Of a stretch of 49,017 bases of DNA, positions 16,334 through 25,027 are shown piece by piece. The translations under genes were made by a program, and so were the position numbers. The number at the start of each line of letters is the position of its first letter. Positions within the stretch are counted from its first letter, which is position 1. The DNA is from Flavobacteriaceae bacterium (GTDB lineage: Bacteria > Bacteroidota > Bacteroidia > Flavobacteriales > Flavobacteriaceae): contig JAKMGK010000066.1 in assembly GCA_022424955.1 (NCBI GenBank), positions 1 to 49,017 of the forward strand, read 5' to 3'. The notes beneath the pieces were generated by a model. The model saw nothing but the letters and a program-made list of their open reading frames with translations. It did not search any database and was not told the DNA's origin.

Positions 16334-16407
16334 GGCGAGGTAGCTCAGCCGGTTAGAGCGTCGGATTCATAACCCGGAGGTCGGGAGTTCAAGTCTCCCT
16401 CTCGCTA
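16334..16407 (+). tRNA. tRNA-Met (anticodon CAU)
   Basis: A 74-base cloverleaf. The acceptor GGCGAGG pairs with TCTCGCT (two G-U pairs), the D-arm is GCTC/GAGC, the anticodon loop TTCATAA has CAU, and the T-arm GGGAG-TTCAAGT-CTCCC is perfect. The discriminator is A and CCA is not encoded. The first base pair is G-U, and the anticodon stem lacks the three consecutive G-C pairs of initiators, so elongator Met is most likely. A CAU anticodon could also be the lysidine-modified tRNA-Ile. Confidence 0.92.
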
Positions 16408-16419
16408 CAATCAAATTAG

Positions 16420-16449
16420 AGGCTTTACAGCAATGTAAGGCCTTTTTTT
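16420..16449 (+). terminator. Terminator after tRNA-Met
   Basis: AGGCTTTACA (16420-16429), GCAA tetraloop, TGTAAGGCCT (16434-16443), then a run of T to 16449. The stem is ten base pairs with one G-U. The 90 bases that follow, up to the orphan gene at 16539, hold nothing recognisable. Confidence 0.85.
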
Positions 16450-16538
16450 GTGGAGATAAATGGAAGGCTAATGACTTAAATTAAGAGAAATAAAGGGGAA
16501 GGCTAGCGAAATAATTAATCTCTTAAAAGGGATGCTGA

Positions 16539-16898
16539 TTAAATATCTAAGAGTCTTTCTTTACATGCGTTTATAACATAATTGGCACGCTCTTCAACGG
16601 TCATATTCATATTAAAAGTAGTAATGCCCATTTCATAGGTAATATCTTCTAAAATCGTTCTATGCGCTTCGTTTTCAATCCCACCCAATATAAAAATAGG
16701 AAGGAGTCCATTGAGCTGACCCTCTAAGTACACCTCACTACTGGGGTTTTGGTTTTCTTGATTGATCAATTCAATAAACTGAGAAAACCAATCATTCAAT
16801 CTTATATAATTTTCTACAATTAGTCGAATAATGGAACATTTATGATCAAATTCTTCTTGACTCATTTTTGGCCAATTATAAAGTGTGTTGAATTTCAT
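16539..16898 (-). CDS. Orphan hypothetical protein (119 aa)
   Basis: I do not recognise this 119-residue protein. It is soluble and mostly helical by composition, with no signal peptide: MKFNTLYNWPKMSQEEFDHK at the start, then acidic and Asn-rich stretches and VEERANYVINACKERLLDI at the end. It is AT-rich compared with its neighbours. It is transcribed divergently from a double-HTH regulator, with an 84-base very AT-rich intergenic region between them, so the regulator may control it. The gene lies just after a tRNA, a common place for acquired genes, but no integrase or repeat is seen. Confidence 0.6.
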   Translation of the reverse strand: MKFNTLYNWPKMSQEEFDHKCSIIRLIVENYIRLNDWFSQFIELINQENQNPSSEVYLEGQLNGLLPIFILGGIENEAHRTILEDITYEMGITTFNMNMTVEERANYVINACKERLLDI

Positions 16899-16958
16899 GT
16901 TATATAATTATAAAGAACATATCTTTATATTATAAATATACAATAACAGACAGTTTAT

Positions 16959-16974
16959 TATGTATTTAAACATA
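16959..16974. promoter_or_regulatory. Candidate operator between divergent genes
   Basis: TATGT (16959-16963), six bases, ACATA (16970-16974): an inverted repeat 9 bases before the HTH gene ATG in the shared intergenic region. Such dyads are usual operators for HTH dimers, but the region is so AT-rich that short repeats are expected by chance. Confidence 0.3.
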
Positions 16975-16982
16975 CTAATTAT

Positions 16983-17459
16983 ATGAATGAATTTGACGAA
17001 GTCAGTTACAGCGTTGGTGTTGCATTAAAACAACTTAGAAAAAATGCAGGTTATAAAAGCTATGAGCAATTTGCTTTTGGGAATAAAATGAGTCGAATTC
17101 AGTATTGGAAGATGGAAAATGGAAATAATTTTACCCTTAAAAGTCTGTTAACTATACTTGACATACATCAAGTCGAAGTTACTTCTTTTTTTGTGTCCTT
17201 AAAAAAATTCTCTTCCATTACAACAGACGACAGCATAAGACTAAATCAAATTATGGACTATGTCCAGCTGGATAAAAAAGCCTTCGGAGAAAAATTAGGT
17301 TATAAAAACTCAAATATCCTCAATCACGTTTTATTGGGAGGGAAAAAAATTTCTTTACCCCTTGCCCGTAAAATAAAAAAAACATTTCCTACCATAAATT
17401 TATCATGGATATTAAAGGGTGAGGGAAGTTTTTTACAAAGTAGTAATCAGGGCGTATAA
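16983..17459 (+). CDS. Protein with two helix-turn-helix domains, XRE/phage-repressor like
   Basis: A 158-residue protein. Residues about 10-68 resemble an XRE-type [50 protein letters not shown]. Residues about 86-150 look like a second, CI-repressor-like [50 protein letters not shown]. The [11 protein letters not shown] ending is typical of Bacteroidota phage-type repressors. There is no peptidase or dimerisation domain. It lies divergent to an orphan gene and its stop overlaps the convergent mutB end by 27 bases. A local transcription regulator is likely; the target is unknown. Confidence 0.75.
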   Translation: MNEFDEVSYSVGVALKQLRKNAGYKSYEQFAFGNKMSRIQYWKMENGNNFTLKSLLTILDIHQVEVTSFFVSLKKFSSITTDDSIRLNQIMDYVQLDKKAFGEKLGYKNSNILNHVLLGGKKISLPLARKIKKTFPTINLSWILKGEGSFLQSSNQGV

Positions 17460-19523
17460 GAGCTCTTTCGCAGCTATACTTAATTTTGTTCCAGGACCAT
17501 AAATCCCAATCACCCCTTGCGCCTTCAAGAAAGCATGATCCTTTTGAGGGATTACCCCACCCACAACAACCTTAATATCTTGTCTTCCATAGGCCTCAAG
17601 TGCTTGCATTACTGCTGGAACTAAAGTAGTATGTCCAGCAGCAAGAGAGGAAATCCCCAAAATATGCACATCATTCTCAACTGCCTGCTTTGCCGCTTCT
17701 TCTGGGGTTTGAAATAGAGGACCTAAATCGACATCAAATCCCATATCAGCATAGCTTGTTGCAATTATTTTTGCCCCTCGATCGTGGCCATCTTGCCCCA
17801 TTTTGGCAATCATTATTCTAGGACGCCTTCCTTCCATTTGGGCAAAATCATTGCTTAAGGTCTTAGCCTCTAAAAAGTCTTTATCGTTGTTCACTGCTTT
17901 TGCATATACACCTGTAAAGGTATGAGATTTTGGTTGGAAGCGTCCAAAGGCAGTTTCTAGAGCGGTGCTAATCTCTCCTAGCGTGGCTCTTGCTCTTGCT
18001 GCTTTAACACATAAGGTCAAGAGATTTTCACTTGTTTTATTTTCCTTTCGCGCTTGAGCAGATTGAGTAATATTTTCTAAAGCATCTTTTACTAAAGCCT
18101 CTGCTCTGTGCTGTTTAATATGTTTGAGCTGCTGATTTTGGTATTCTAATACACTACGATTGTCTACTTCCAGTGTCGCTATGGCTTCTTCTTCTTTTGC
18201 GATAAATTGATTAACCCCTACTATGATCTCTTCTTGGCTGTCAATTTTTGCTTGTCTTTTTGCAGCGACTTCTTCAATACGCATTTTAGGGATTCCAGCT
18301 TCAATGGCTTTTGTCATCCCGCCTAAAGTTTCGATTTCTTGAATTAACTCCCAGGCCTCTTCTATTAAGTCATGCGTTAATTTTTCAACATAATGACTTC
18401 CTCCCCAAGGATCAACTACTCTGTTAATTTGCGTTTCTTCTTGAAGAAACAACTGCGTGTTTCGAGCAATTCTTGCCGAAAAATCTGTGGGTAAAGCGAT
18501 GGCTTCATCAAGGGCGTTGGTGTGTAAGCTTTGTGTTCCTCCAAAAACAGCAGCCATGGCTTCAATCGAAGTTCTTGCCACATTGTTAAAAGGGTCTTGG
18601 GCGGTCAAACTCCATCCACTGGTTTGACTATGGGTACGTAGTGCCAAAGATTTAGCATTTTTAGGATGGAATTGCTGAACGATTTTTGCCCATAAAACCC
18701 TTGCAGCTCTCAGTTTAGCGATTTCATCAAAATGCTTCATCCCGATTCCCCAAAAAAAAGATAGACGAGGGGCAAAATCATCTATGGCTAGCCCTACTCC
18801 AATACCGGTGCGAAGATACTCCCATCCATCTGCTAGGGTATAGGCTAATTCTAAAGCGGTCGATGCTCCTGCTTCATGCATATGATAGCCAGAGATACTT
18901 ATACTGTTAAATTTTGGCATAAACTGCGCAGCATATTGGAAAACGTCTGCCACAATTTTCATAGAAGCTGCAGGAGGATAAATAAATGTATTACGCACCA
19001 TAAACTCTTTCAGAATGTCGTTCTGTATCGTTCCAGCAAGGCTATCGAGGGTAACATCTTGTTCTTCTGCTGCGACAATATAAAATGCCATTATGGGGAG
19101 GACAGCGCCATTCATGGTCATTGAGACAGACATTTTATCTAAAGGGATTTGATCAAACAATCGCTTCATATCTTCCACCGTGTCAATCGCCACTCCAGCT
19201 TTTCCTACATCGCCAATTACGCGCGGATGATCACTGTCATAGCCGCGATGGGTAGGTAAATCAAATGCAATGGAAAGTCCCTTTTGCCCCATCGCAAGGT
19301 TTCTGCGGTAGAAAGCATTGCTTTCTTCTGCCGTGGAAAATCCTGCATATTGTCTTATGGTCCATGGACGTTTTGCATACATGGTCGAATAGGGACCACG
19401 CAGATAAGGAGGAACACCTGCCCCAAAAACCTCGTGTGGATAAGTAATCGCTTGCTTTTGTTCCTCTTGCGATTTAGCAGTAGAAGCAGAAGATAAAGGA
19501 CCAAATGTTTTACGCTCTTCCAT
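17433..19523 (-). CDS. mutB: Methylmalonyl-CoA mutase, large (B12-binding) subunit
   Basis: Interconverts methylmalonyl-CoA and succinyl-CoA with adenosylcobalamin. The 696-residue product has the TIM barrel ([50 protein letters not shown]) and a C-terminal cobalamin domain with the base-off motif [10 protein letters not shown], then [16 protein letters not shown] and [11 protein letters not shown]. It is one base downstream of the small subunit and surely cotranscribed and complexed with it. It serves propionyl-CoA from odd-chain fats, branched amino acids, or the reverse direction. The 3' end overlaps the HTH gene by 27 bases. Confidence 0.96.
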   Translation of the reverse strand: MEERKTFGPLSSASTAKSQEEQKQAITYPHEVFGAGVPPYLRGPYSTMYAKRPWTIRQYAGFSTAEESNAFYRRNLAMGQKGLSIAFDLPTHRGYDSDHPRVIGDVGKAGVAIDTVEDMKRLFDQIPLDKMSVSMTMNGAVLPIMAFYIVAAEEQDVTLDSLAGTIQNDILKEFMVRNTFIYPPAASMKIVADVFQYAAQFMPKFNSISISGYHMHEAGASTALELAYTLADGWEYLRTGIGVGLAIDDFAPRLSFFWGIGMKHFDEIAKLRAARVLWAKIVQQFHPKNAKSLALRTHSQTSGWSLTAQDPFNNVARTSIEAMAAVFGGTQSLHTNALDEAIALPTDFSARIARNTQLFLQEETQINRVVDPWGGSHYVEKLTHDLIEEAWELIQEIETLGGMTKAIEAGIPKMRIEEVAAKRQAKIDSQEEIIVGVNQFIAKEEEAIATLEVDNRSVLEYQNQQLKHIKQHRAEALVKDALENITQSAQARKENKTSENLLTLCVKAARARATLGEISTALETAFGRFQPKSHTFTGVYAKAVNNDKDFLEAKTLSNDFAQMEGRRPRIMIAKMGQDGHDRGAKIIATSYADMGFDVDLGPLFQTPEEAAKQAVENDVHILGISSLAAGHTTLVPAVMQALEAYGRQDIKVVVGGVIPQKDHAFLKAQGVIGIYGPGTKLSIAAKELLYALITTL

Positions 19524-19524
19524 T

Positions 19525-20844
19525 TTACTCTTGTAAATATTGAATGCTTAATGGAGTGAAATCTGCGTATTGCTGTAAAGAGGCTGTCGCTTTTGCAACA
19601 GCATTAAGACTCGTTGAGTCTTGATACTTTGTTGCACCAACTAAGACTTGCTCTCCTGTACGCAAACGAGCTTTTTCGGCTTCTGCTACCGCGATAATAG
19701 TCTTTTGCAAATCATTAGTCTGTACGACCTTTTCCCATCCTCCTTTTGCTTCTTGTGCTAAAAATTGCGTCCAGGATTGAGCACTTAATTCCTCGATAAG
19801 TGCAGCAATATAGTGCGTTCCTCCCACCGGAGAAGAACATTGGTCAAAACCACTTTCGTGTTTTAGAAGTAATAGTTGATTTCTGGCCATGCGATCGGCA
19901 AAATCATTTGGAAGATTAAACCGTAGATCATAGGGATGATTCATTGCATAATCTACCTCTCCTAAAACAGCCGACATCATCTCTGTTGTAGTACGCAATA
20001 AGTTTACATTGTAATCCATTGTACATTTATTGCGTTGCAAGGGCTCACCCAAGAGGCTTAAGTTTACTTTAAAATCATAGGGTTCAAAGATATTTTCTGC
20101 CAGTATCTTAAAGGCATGAGATTTAGCAATTTCGAAAAAATAATTACTCCCAAAGGCCAATTGAACCAGTATATCAATGGGTGCTTTTTGTTTGTTTTGG
20201 GCAAGTGTATTTAAATACTCATTAAGGTGTAAAAGGATAAAAGCAAGTTGCTGAGATATATCTGCTCCAGCATTCGCATAAATGGACCCATTGACATACA
20301 AACTTAGGGACTTAAATTGTTTGAACAGTGACCACCACTGTTGCTTTGAAGTAGCATAAGATGCTGGCCAACCACCTTGACATAAGCCTTCTGCTTGAAA
20401 ATCATAACAAACAAGAACACCATCCACCCCTTGAAGCAATTCGATCTCCTCTTTTTGGGGTAAATACCTAAAAACAAAGAAAGCTTTATCAACCTTATTT
20501 TTTAGGAGAGTCAATAGGGTTTGTATAAAATCACAAGGAGAACATAGTTCAAGATACAAGGTCTCTACCCCATGGTTTAATGCATTTTCAACTCGCTTTA
20601 AAAAGACTTCTTCTTTCTTTTCAAAGGAAAGGTACTGGGTTATTTTCCAGGAATGCACTTTCCTTAACGCATCCCTTTTAATTTCCGTTTCTTTCAAAGG
20701 ATATATGGGATGTACCTCTATCCTTTCTGGAGCATTCCAAATTAAAGTATCATAGTCTTTTTCTCCACCAAGGTCATGGTGGATTTTCGCTAACTGATCT
20801 GCGACAGAAAGTGGTTCAAACTCTTTAAAAAAGGATTTTTCCAT
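19525..20844 (-). CDS. mutA: Methylmalonyl-CoA mutase, small subunit
   Basis: A 439-residue paralogue of the large subunit lacking the B12-binding domain. It ends shortly after the barrel ([14 protein letters not shown]). Conserved landmarks include [20 protein letters not shown] and [20 protein letters not shown]. In known heterodimeric mutases the small subunit is catalytically inactive and structural. It starts 46 bases after the acyl-CoA dehydrogenase and ends one base before mutB. Confidence 0.92.
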   Translation of the reverse strand: MEKSFFKEFEPLSVADQLAKIHHDLGGEKDYDTLIWNAPERIEVHPIYPLKETEIKRDALRKVHSWKITQYLSFEKKEEVFLKRVENALNHGVETLYLELCSPCDFIQTLLTLLKNKVDKAFFVFRYLPQKEEIELLQGVDGVLVCYDFQAEGLCQGGWPASYATSKQQWWSLFKQFKSLSLYVNGSIYANAGADISQQLAFILLHLNEYLNTLAQNKQKAPIDILVQLAFGSNYFFEIAKSHAFKILAENIFEPYDFKVNLSLLGEPLQRNKCTMDYNVNLLRTTTEMMSAVLGEVDYAMNHPYDLRFNLPNDFADRMARNQLLLLKHESGFDQCSSPVGGTHYIAALIEELSAQSWTQFLAQEAKGGWEKVVQTNDLQKTIIAVAEAEKARLRTGEQVLVGATKYQDSTSLNAVAKATASLQQYADFTPLSIQYLQE

Positions 20845-20890
20845 GTGTTAATTTACACATTTGAAATCAAAAGGAAGTCGGCGAAACAAA

Positions 20891-22048
20891 CTAAAGCGGT
20901 AGTTGAAGCTCCCCTTTTCCTATATGTCTTGAGAGAACGATTTTTTGAATTTCAGAAGTTCCTTCGTAAATCTGAGTGATCTTGGCATCACGCATTAATC
21001 GCTCTACATGATATTCTTTGACATAGCCGTTTCCACCGTGAACTTGTACTGCCTCGACGGTAACTTGCATGGCGACTTCAGAAGCTTTTAACTTTGCCAT
21101 CGCACTTGCATATCCGTAAGGCTTTCCTTCATCTTTTAACACCGCTGCTCGATAGACTAGCATTCTTGCCGATTCTATTTCCATGGCCATTTCTGCGAGT
21201 TTAAATGCTACGCCTTGATGCTCGATAATGGGTTTCCCAAAGGCTTTTCTTATTTGTGCATATTGCGCAGCTAATTCATAAGCTCCAGCGGCAATTCCCA
21301 GGGCTTGCGCTGCAATTCCTATTCGTCCACCCTCAAGGGTCTGCATGGCGAATTTAAAACCGAAGCCATCTTCACCAAGTCGATTTTCTTTAGGTACTTT
21401 TACGTCAGTATAGATAATTGAATGGGTATCTGAAGAGCGAATCCCTAGTTTATCTTCTTTTACGCCTATCTCTACTCCTTCCCAATTTTTTTCTACTACA
21501 AATGCGTTAATCCCTCTATGTCCTTTTTCGCGATCGGTTTGTGCTATGACGATATGATAATCTGCTTTTCCACCATTGGTGATCCAATTCTTGATTCCGT
21601 TTAGTACATAATGGTCTCCCTTGTCAATGGCTGTAGTTTTTTGACTAGTTGCATCACTTCCTGCTTCTGGTTCTGACAAACAGAAACAACCAATAGCTTT
21701 GCCGCTGGCTAAAGGAGCTAAATAATTTTCTTTTAACGCTTCTGATCCATACTGCTCAATCCCATAAAGAGCTAAAGAATTGTGCGCGCTCATGATGACA
21801 GAGGCACTTGCATCAATCTTGGAAATTTCTTCCATGGCAAGCACATAAGACAGGGTATCCATTCCACTTCCGCCATAGGTGGGAGAAGTCATAATTCCCA
21901 TAAACCCTAGTTCACCCATCTCTTTGACTAAATCTGTAGGATAGGCCATGTGAGTATCACGCTCAATCACACCTTCTTTTGCCTTTTGTGCAAAATCTCG
22001 CGCAGCGGCTTGAATCATTTTATGCTCTTCTGAAAGGGAAAAATTCAT
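20891..22048 (-). CDS. Acyl-CoA dehydrogenase
   Basis: A 385-residue flavoenzyme that oxidises acyl-CoA to trans-2-enoyl-CoA. It has the FAD/substrate segments [73 protein letters not shown] and [21 protein letters not shown], whose Glu in YEGTSEIQ is the catalytic base of short/medium-chain members. It precedes mutA by 46 bases on the same strand, so the likely substrate is a short, branched or medium acyl chain feeding the propionyl/methylmalonyl route; chain length cannot be read directly. It stands behind a 150-base AT-rich region and alkB. Confidence 0.94.
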   Translation of the reverse strand: MNFSLSEEHKMIQAAARDFAQKAKEGVIERDTHMAYPTDLVKEMGELGFMGIMTSPTYGGSGMDTLSYVLAMEEISKIDASASVIMSAHNSLALYGIEQYGSEALKENYLAPLASGKAIGCFCLSEPEAGSDATSQKTTAIDKGDHYVLNGIKNWITNGGKADYHIVIAQTDREKGHRGINAFVVEKNWEGVEIGVKEDKLGIRSSDTHSIIYTDVKVPKENRLGEDGFGFKFAMQTLEGGRIGIAAQALGIAAGAYELAAQYAQIRKAFGKPIIEHQGVAFKLAEMAMEIESARMLVYRAAVLKDEGKPYGYASAMAKLKASEVAMQVTVEAVQVHGGNGYVKEYHVERLMRDAKITQIYEGTSEIQKIVLSRHIGKGELQLPL

Positions 22049-22057
22049 TTAATTTAA

Positions 22058-22192
22058 TTTAGTTTAAATAATAGTTTCAAAACGTATGCGCCTTATCAAT
22101 ATTATTAAGGAAATATTTATGTCAATTCTATTGTTTAAAATTAAGCTATATTAATCCAATACAAGTAATTATTCCAATTTAATTAAACTAAA
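22058..22192. promoter_or_regulatory. Inverted 10-mers flanking the alkB-acyl-CoA dehydrogenase gap
   Basis: TTTAGTTTAA (22058-22067) and its exact inverse TTAAACTAAA (22183-22192) flank the 150-base gap, one beside the dehydrogenase ATG and one beside the alkB stop. They could be operator half-sites or the base of a large hairpin in the transcript. The region is about 80 percent A+T, so chance is quite possible. No consensus promoter is obvious inside. Confidence 0.25.
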
Positions 22193-22198
22193 ATTTAA

Positions 22199-23251
22199 TT
22201 ATATGTTAGCGAAATTGATTTGTTCCTTTGGCACACGTGGATTCATTAATCTAAACCAGATTGGAGGAACAAAGGCTAATAAGATGGAGGAAGGATAACC
22301 AAAGGGTAATTGTGGACTATCGGTAATATTCTCCAGTACTTGGTACTTTTTAGCGGCTTTAAAATGATGGTCACTATGACGGGTTAATTCATAAAGAACG
22401 ATACGCCCAATATAATGATTTGAGTTCCACGAGTGATGCGGCTGAACCCTTTCATATCTTCCAGAGGGGAGTTTTTTGCGTTGTAGACCGTAATGCTCAA
22501 TATAATTGATGGTCTCTAAGAACAAAAAAGAAATTACCGCCACCATAATGGCAACTGCTAAGGCGAAACTTCCCAAGAAAAAATAAATGGAAAACAAATA
22601 AGCGGGTTGTATTAACGAATACCAAAGCATATCATTTTTGATCGAAAAGAAAGCGCGATTTTGCTGTTGAAGGAGTTTAAATTGAATGTTCCATGCATTG
22701 CGATATTGTTGAATTACAGATATGATCCAAAAATGATAAACCGTTTGATTTAATTTTGACGTAGCCGGGTCTAGCGGAGTAGCCACATTTTTATGATGTC
22801 CAAAATTATGTTCCAAGTAAAAATGCATGTACAAACAAGGCATTAATAAAAGCTTAGATAAACTTCGTTCAAAATGGGTCTTGCGATGACCTAGTTCATG
22901 CGCAACATTAATTGCATTAGTCGCTAAGAGTATCCCCAAAGAGAGAATAATACCAACATATTCTACTGTCGTATAAGTTGTTGTACTTAAAAGGATGAGT
23001 CCATAGCCTAAAATACCAAAAACGATAGGAATATTGAGGTACAATAGAAGGTCGAAAAGAAAATTATTTAAGCGATTTTCTTTTTGTGAAGCAGTATATT
23101 TTTGATCAAAATCTGCTAAAATTATTTCTAAAAAAGGAATAAAAATAAAGGTATAGATGGGGGCAGTAAAGGTTAAAACTCCGTTAGATAATACAGAAAC
23201 CAATGCCGCCAAAGGTACGGTGTAGGCAAACAAATACTTTAAATCACTCAT
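22199..23251 (-). CDS. alkB: Alkane 1-monooxygenase (AlkB family)
   Basis: A 350-residue integral membrane diiron hydroxylase, several membrane spans (residues about 10-45, 65-90, 95-112, 215-245). All histidine boxes are present: HELGHRK (118-124), EHNFGHH (147-153), NYIEHYGL (249-256) and LTRHSDHH (289-296), matching AlkB-type omega-hydroxylases, with HHSW in addition. It should terminally hydroxylate alkanes or related acyl chains with electrons from a rubredoxin, which is not encoded here. The neighbouring acyl-CoA dehydrogenase and methylmalonyl-CoA mutase suit downstream oxidation of the resulting chains. AlkB versus a desaturase relative is the main alternative; the NYxEHYGL box favours AlkB. 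Confidence 0.9.
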   Translation of the reverse strand: MSDLKYLFAYTVPLAALVSVLSNGVLTFTAPIYTFIFIPFLEIILADFDQKYTASQKENRLNNFLFDLLLYLNIPIVFGILGYGLILLSTTTYTTVEYVGIILSLGILLATNAINVAHELGHRKTHFERSLSKLLLMPCLYMHFYLEHNFGHHKNVATPLDPATSKLNQTVYHFWIISVIQQYRNAWNIQFKLLQQQNRAFFSIKNDMLWYSLIQPAYLFSIYFFLGSFALAVAIMVAVISFLFLETINYIEHYGLQRKKLPSGRYERVQPHHSWNSNHYIGRIVLYELTRHSDHHFKAAKKYQVLENITDSPQLPFGYPSSILLAFVPPIWFRLMNPRVPKEQINFANI

Positions 23252-23340
23252 ATACTACGCTTTAGACGAATATACTAATTTATTACGGAATAATATTTAA
23301 AACAACAAGGTCAACTATGGCTTAAAAAACGAGGGATTTT

Positions 23341-24204
23341 TTAGGTTAATTGCTCTTCTTTAACCCTTTTTGCTTTGTACAACACACTTAGTGTTAAGCT
23401 AATGATCACTAGAGCAATCCCAATAAGACTTGTCAAGGTATAGACTTCACCAAACCAATACACTCCAAAACTGAGGGTAAAAACTACCTCAGAATATTTG
23501 ATTGGAGCTACTTTACTTGCCTCCCCATTTTGAAAAGCTTTGGTCATATAATACTGTCCAAAAAAGCCGAAAAAGCCTAAAAGTAAAAGAAGTAACCATT
23601 CATAACCATTAGGGAGAATAAAATGATTAATGCTACCGATCAATCCCGTAAGTGTAGCAATTCCCATAAAAAACAGCACTACTAATAAAGGGTGATCTTG
23701 CTTTCCAATTTTAGATATGATGATATAAACAATCGCACTAAAAAAAGCTGCCCCTAGAACAACCGCTACACCAAATAAACTAATCGTTGTATCAAATCCT
23801 TTGATTAAAACCACCCCGAAAAAAGCTACAACATAAAAAAACCATTGCAATGGGAAGATGCGTTCTTTTAGAAAATAAACTGCTAATACAGCCCCAAAAA
23901 GTGGCGCGATATATCGAATGGTCACCGCAGATCCAATGGGGATAAAATGAATCCCTAAAAAGAAAAGGGACATGGAAGTAACCCCCACAACTCCTCTTAA
24001 AATCAACAATTTAGGCTGATTAGGTACAAGAGAAATCTTTCTAGAACGCAATAAGAAAAAAGTGAGCACTAGAGTCCCTAGTGAGCGAAAAAAAACCAAC
24101 TCAAAGGTGGGAAAATGAATAAGATATTTTATCAAGGCGTTCATGAAAGCAAAAGCAAAAGTGCTTAACAACATATAACGAATCGAAAGTGGAATTTTTT
24201 TCAA
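23341..24204 (-). CDS. EamA/DMT-family transporter
   Basis: A 287-residue membrane protein with about ten hydrophobic segments in two EamA repeats: MLLSTFAFAFMNALIKYLIH, then TIRYIAPLFGAVLAVYFLKE in the first, and PIKYSEVVFTLSFGVYWFGE in the second. Drug/metabolite transporters of this kind export metabolites or take up small solutes; the substrate is unknown. It is monocistronic, divergent to the TauE/SafE gene. Confidence 0.9.
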   Translation of the reverse strand: MKKIPLSIRYMLLSTFAFAFMNALIKYLIHFPTFELVFFRSLGTLVLTFFLLRSRKISLVPNQPKLLILRGVVGVTSMSLFFLGIHFIPIGSAVTIRYIAPLFGAVLAVYFLKERIFPLQWFFYVVAFFGVVLIKGFDTTISLFGVAVVLGAAFFSAIVYIIISKIGKQDHPLLVVLFFMGIATLTGLIGSINHFILPNGYEWLLLLLLGFFGFFGQYYMTKAFQNGEASKVAPIKYSEVVFTLSFGVYWFGEVYTLTSLIGIALVIISLTLSVLYKAKRVKEEQLT

Positions 24205-24268
24205 AGAATGTATTTCAATGGAAATATAGCTAAATGATGGCGTACTCCACGAATAAAATACTATTATT

Positions 24269-25027
24269 GTGGTTGAAATTATACATTCTCATTCAATGCT
24301 TTCCCCCACTTTTCTTTTTGCGGCTTTAGGCTCTTTTCTTTTAGGAATTGCTAAATCTGGTGTAAAAGGGATTGCTGTTTTCATTGTGATCCTTTTTGTG
24401 TATGCCTTTGAAGCCAAAGCCTCCACTGGGATTCTACTCCCCCTTTTGATTGGGGGGGATATTTTTGCGATTCTATACTATAAAAAATACGCTCACTGGA
24501 AATATATCTTCACCCTAATCCCCTGGATGTTTTTTGGAGTGATTATGGGTACCTATGGCGGAAATTTATTAGACGAAACTACATTTAAAACCGGGATGGC
24601 CAGTTTAATTCTTTTGACAACAGTCTTGTTATTCTATCTTGAACGAAAACCTTTAAAAGCTATACCTACCCACTGGAGTTTCGGAAGTTCTTTGGGAATA
24701 CTAGCAGGATTCACTACCATGATAGGAAATTTAGCTGGTGCAGTGACCAACATTTACTTCCTTTCCATGCGATTGCCTAAAAACGTTTTCATAGGAACTT
24801 CTTCTTATGTGTTCTTTATCATTAACCTATTCAAAATCCCCTTTCATATTTGGGTGTGGGAAACCATAGACCTCACCTCTGTACAAACCAGTCTAAAGTT
24901 TTTCCCTTTTTTAGGACTTGGTCTTTTTATGGGGGTTAAACTGGTTAAAAAAATCAATGATGAGGGTTATAGAAAATTAATTCTTTTCCTCACAGCTATA
25001 GGAGCGATTGTATTATTCTTTCGCTAA
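24269..25027 (+). CDS. Sulfite exporter TauE/SafE family (TSUP) membrane protein
   Basis: A 252-residue protein with about eight transmembrane stretches. Typical TSUP features are the N-terminal LFAALGSFLLGIAKSGVKGI, the charged loop LLPLLIGGDIFAILYYKKYA, and the second repeat ILAGFTTMIGNLAGAVTNIY. Family members move sulfite, sulfoacetate or other organosulfonate or organic anions; the substrate is not predictable. The start is uncertain: GTG 24269 is used here, but ATG 24296 is nine codons downstream and just before the first helix. The stop overlaps the end of the convergent acs by 15 bases. Confidence 0.9.
   Translation: MVEIIHSHSMLSPTFLFAALGSFLLGIAKSGVKGIAVFIVILFVYAFEAKASTGILLPLLIGGDIFAILYYKKYAHWKYIFTLIPWMFFGVIMGTYGGNLLDETTFKTGMASLILLTTVLLFYLERKPLKAIPTHWSFGSSLGILAGFTTMIGNLAGAVTNIYFLSMRLPKNVFIGTSSYVFFIINLFKIPFHIWVWETIDLTSVQTSLKFFPFLGLGLFMGVKLVKKINDEGYRKLILFLTAIGAIVLFFR

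Noticed and set aside
16420-16449. Hairpin after the tRNA as an integration (att) site
   Set aside because: It has a stem, GNRA loop and U-tract of an ordinary terminator; no second copy of the tRNA 3' end and no integrase were seen.
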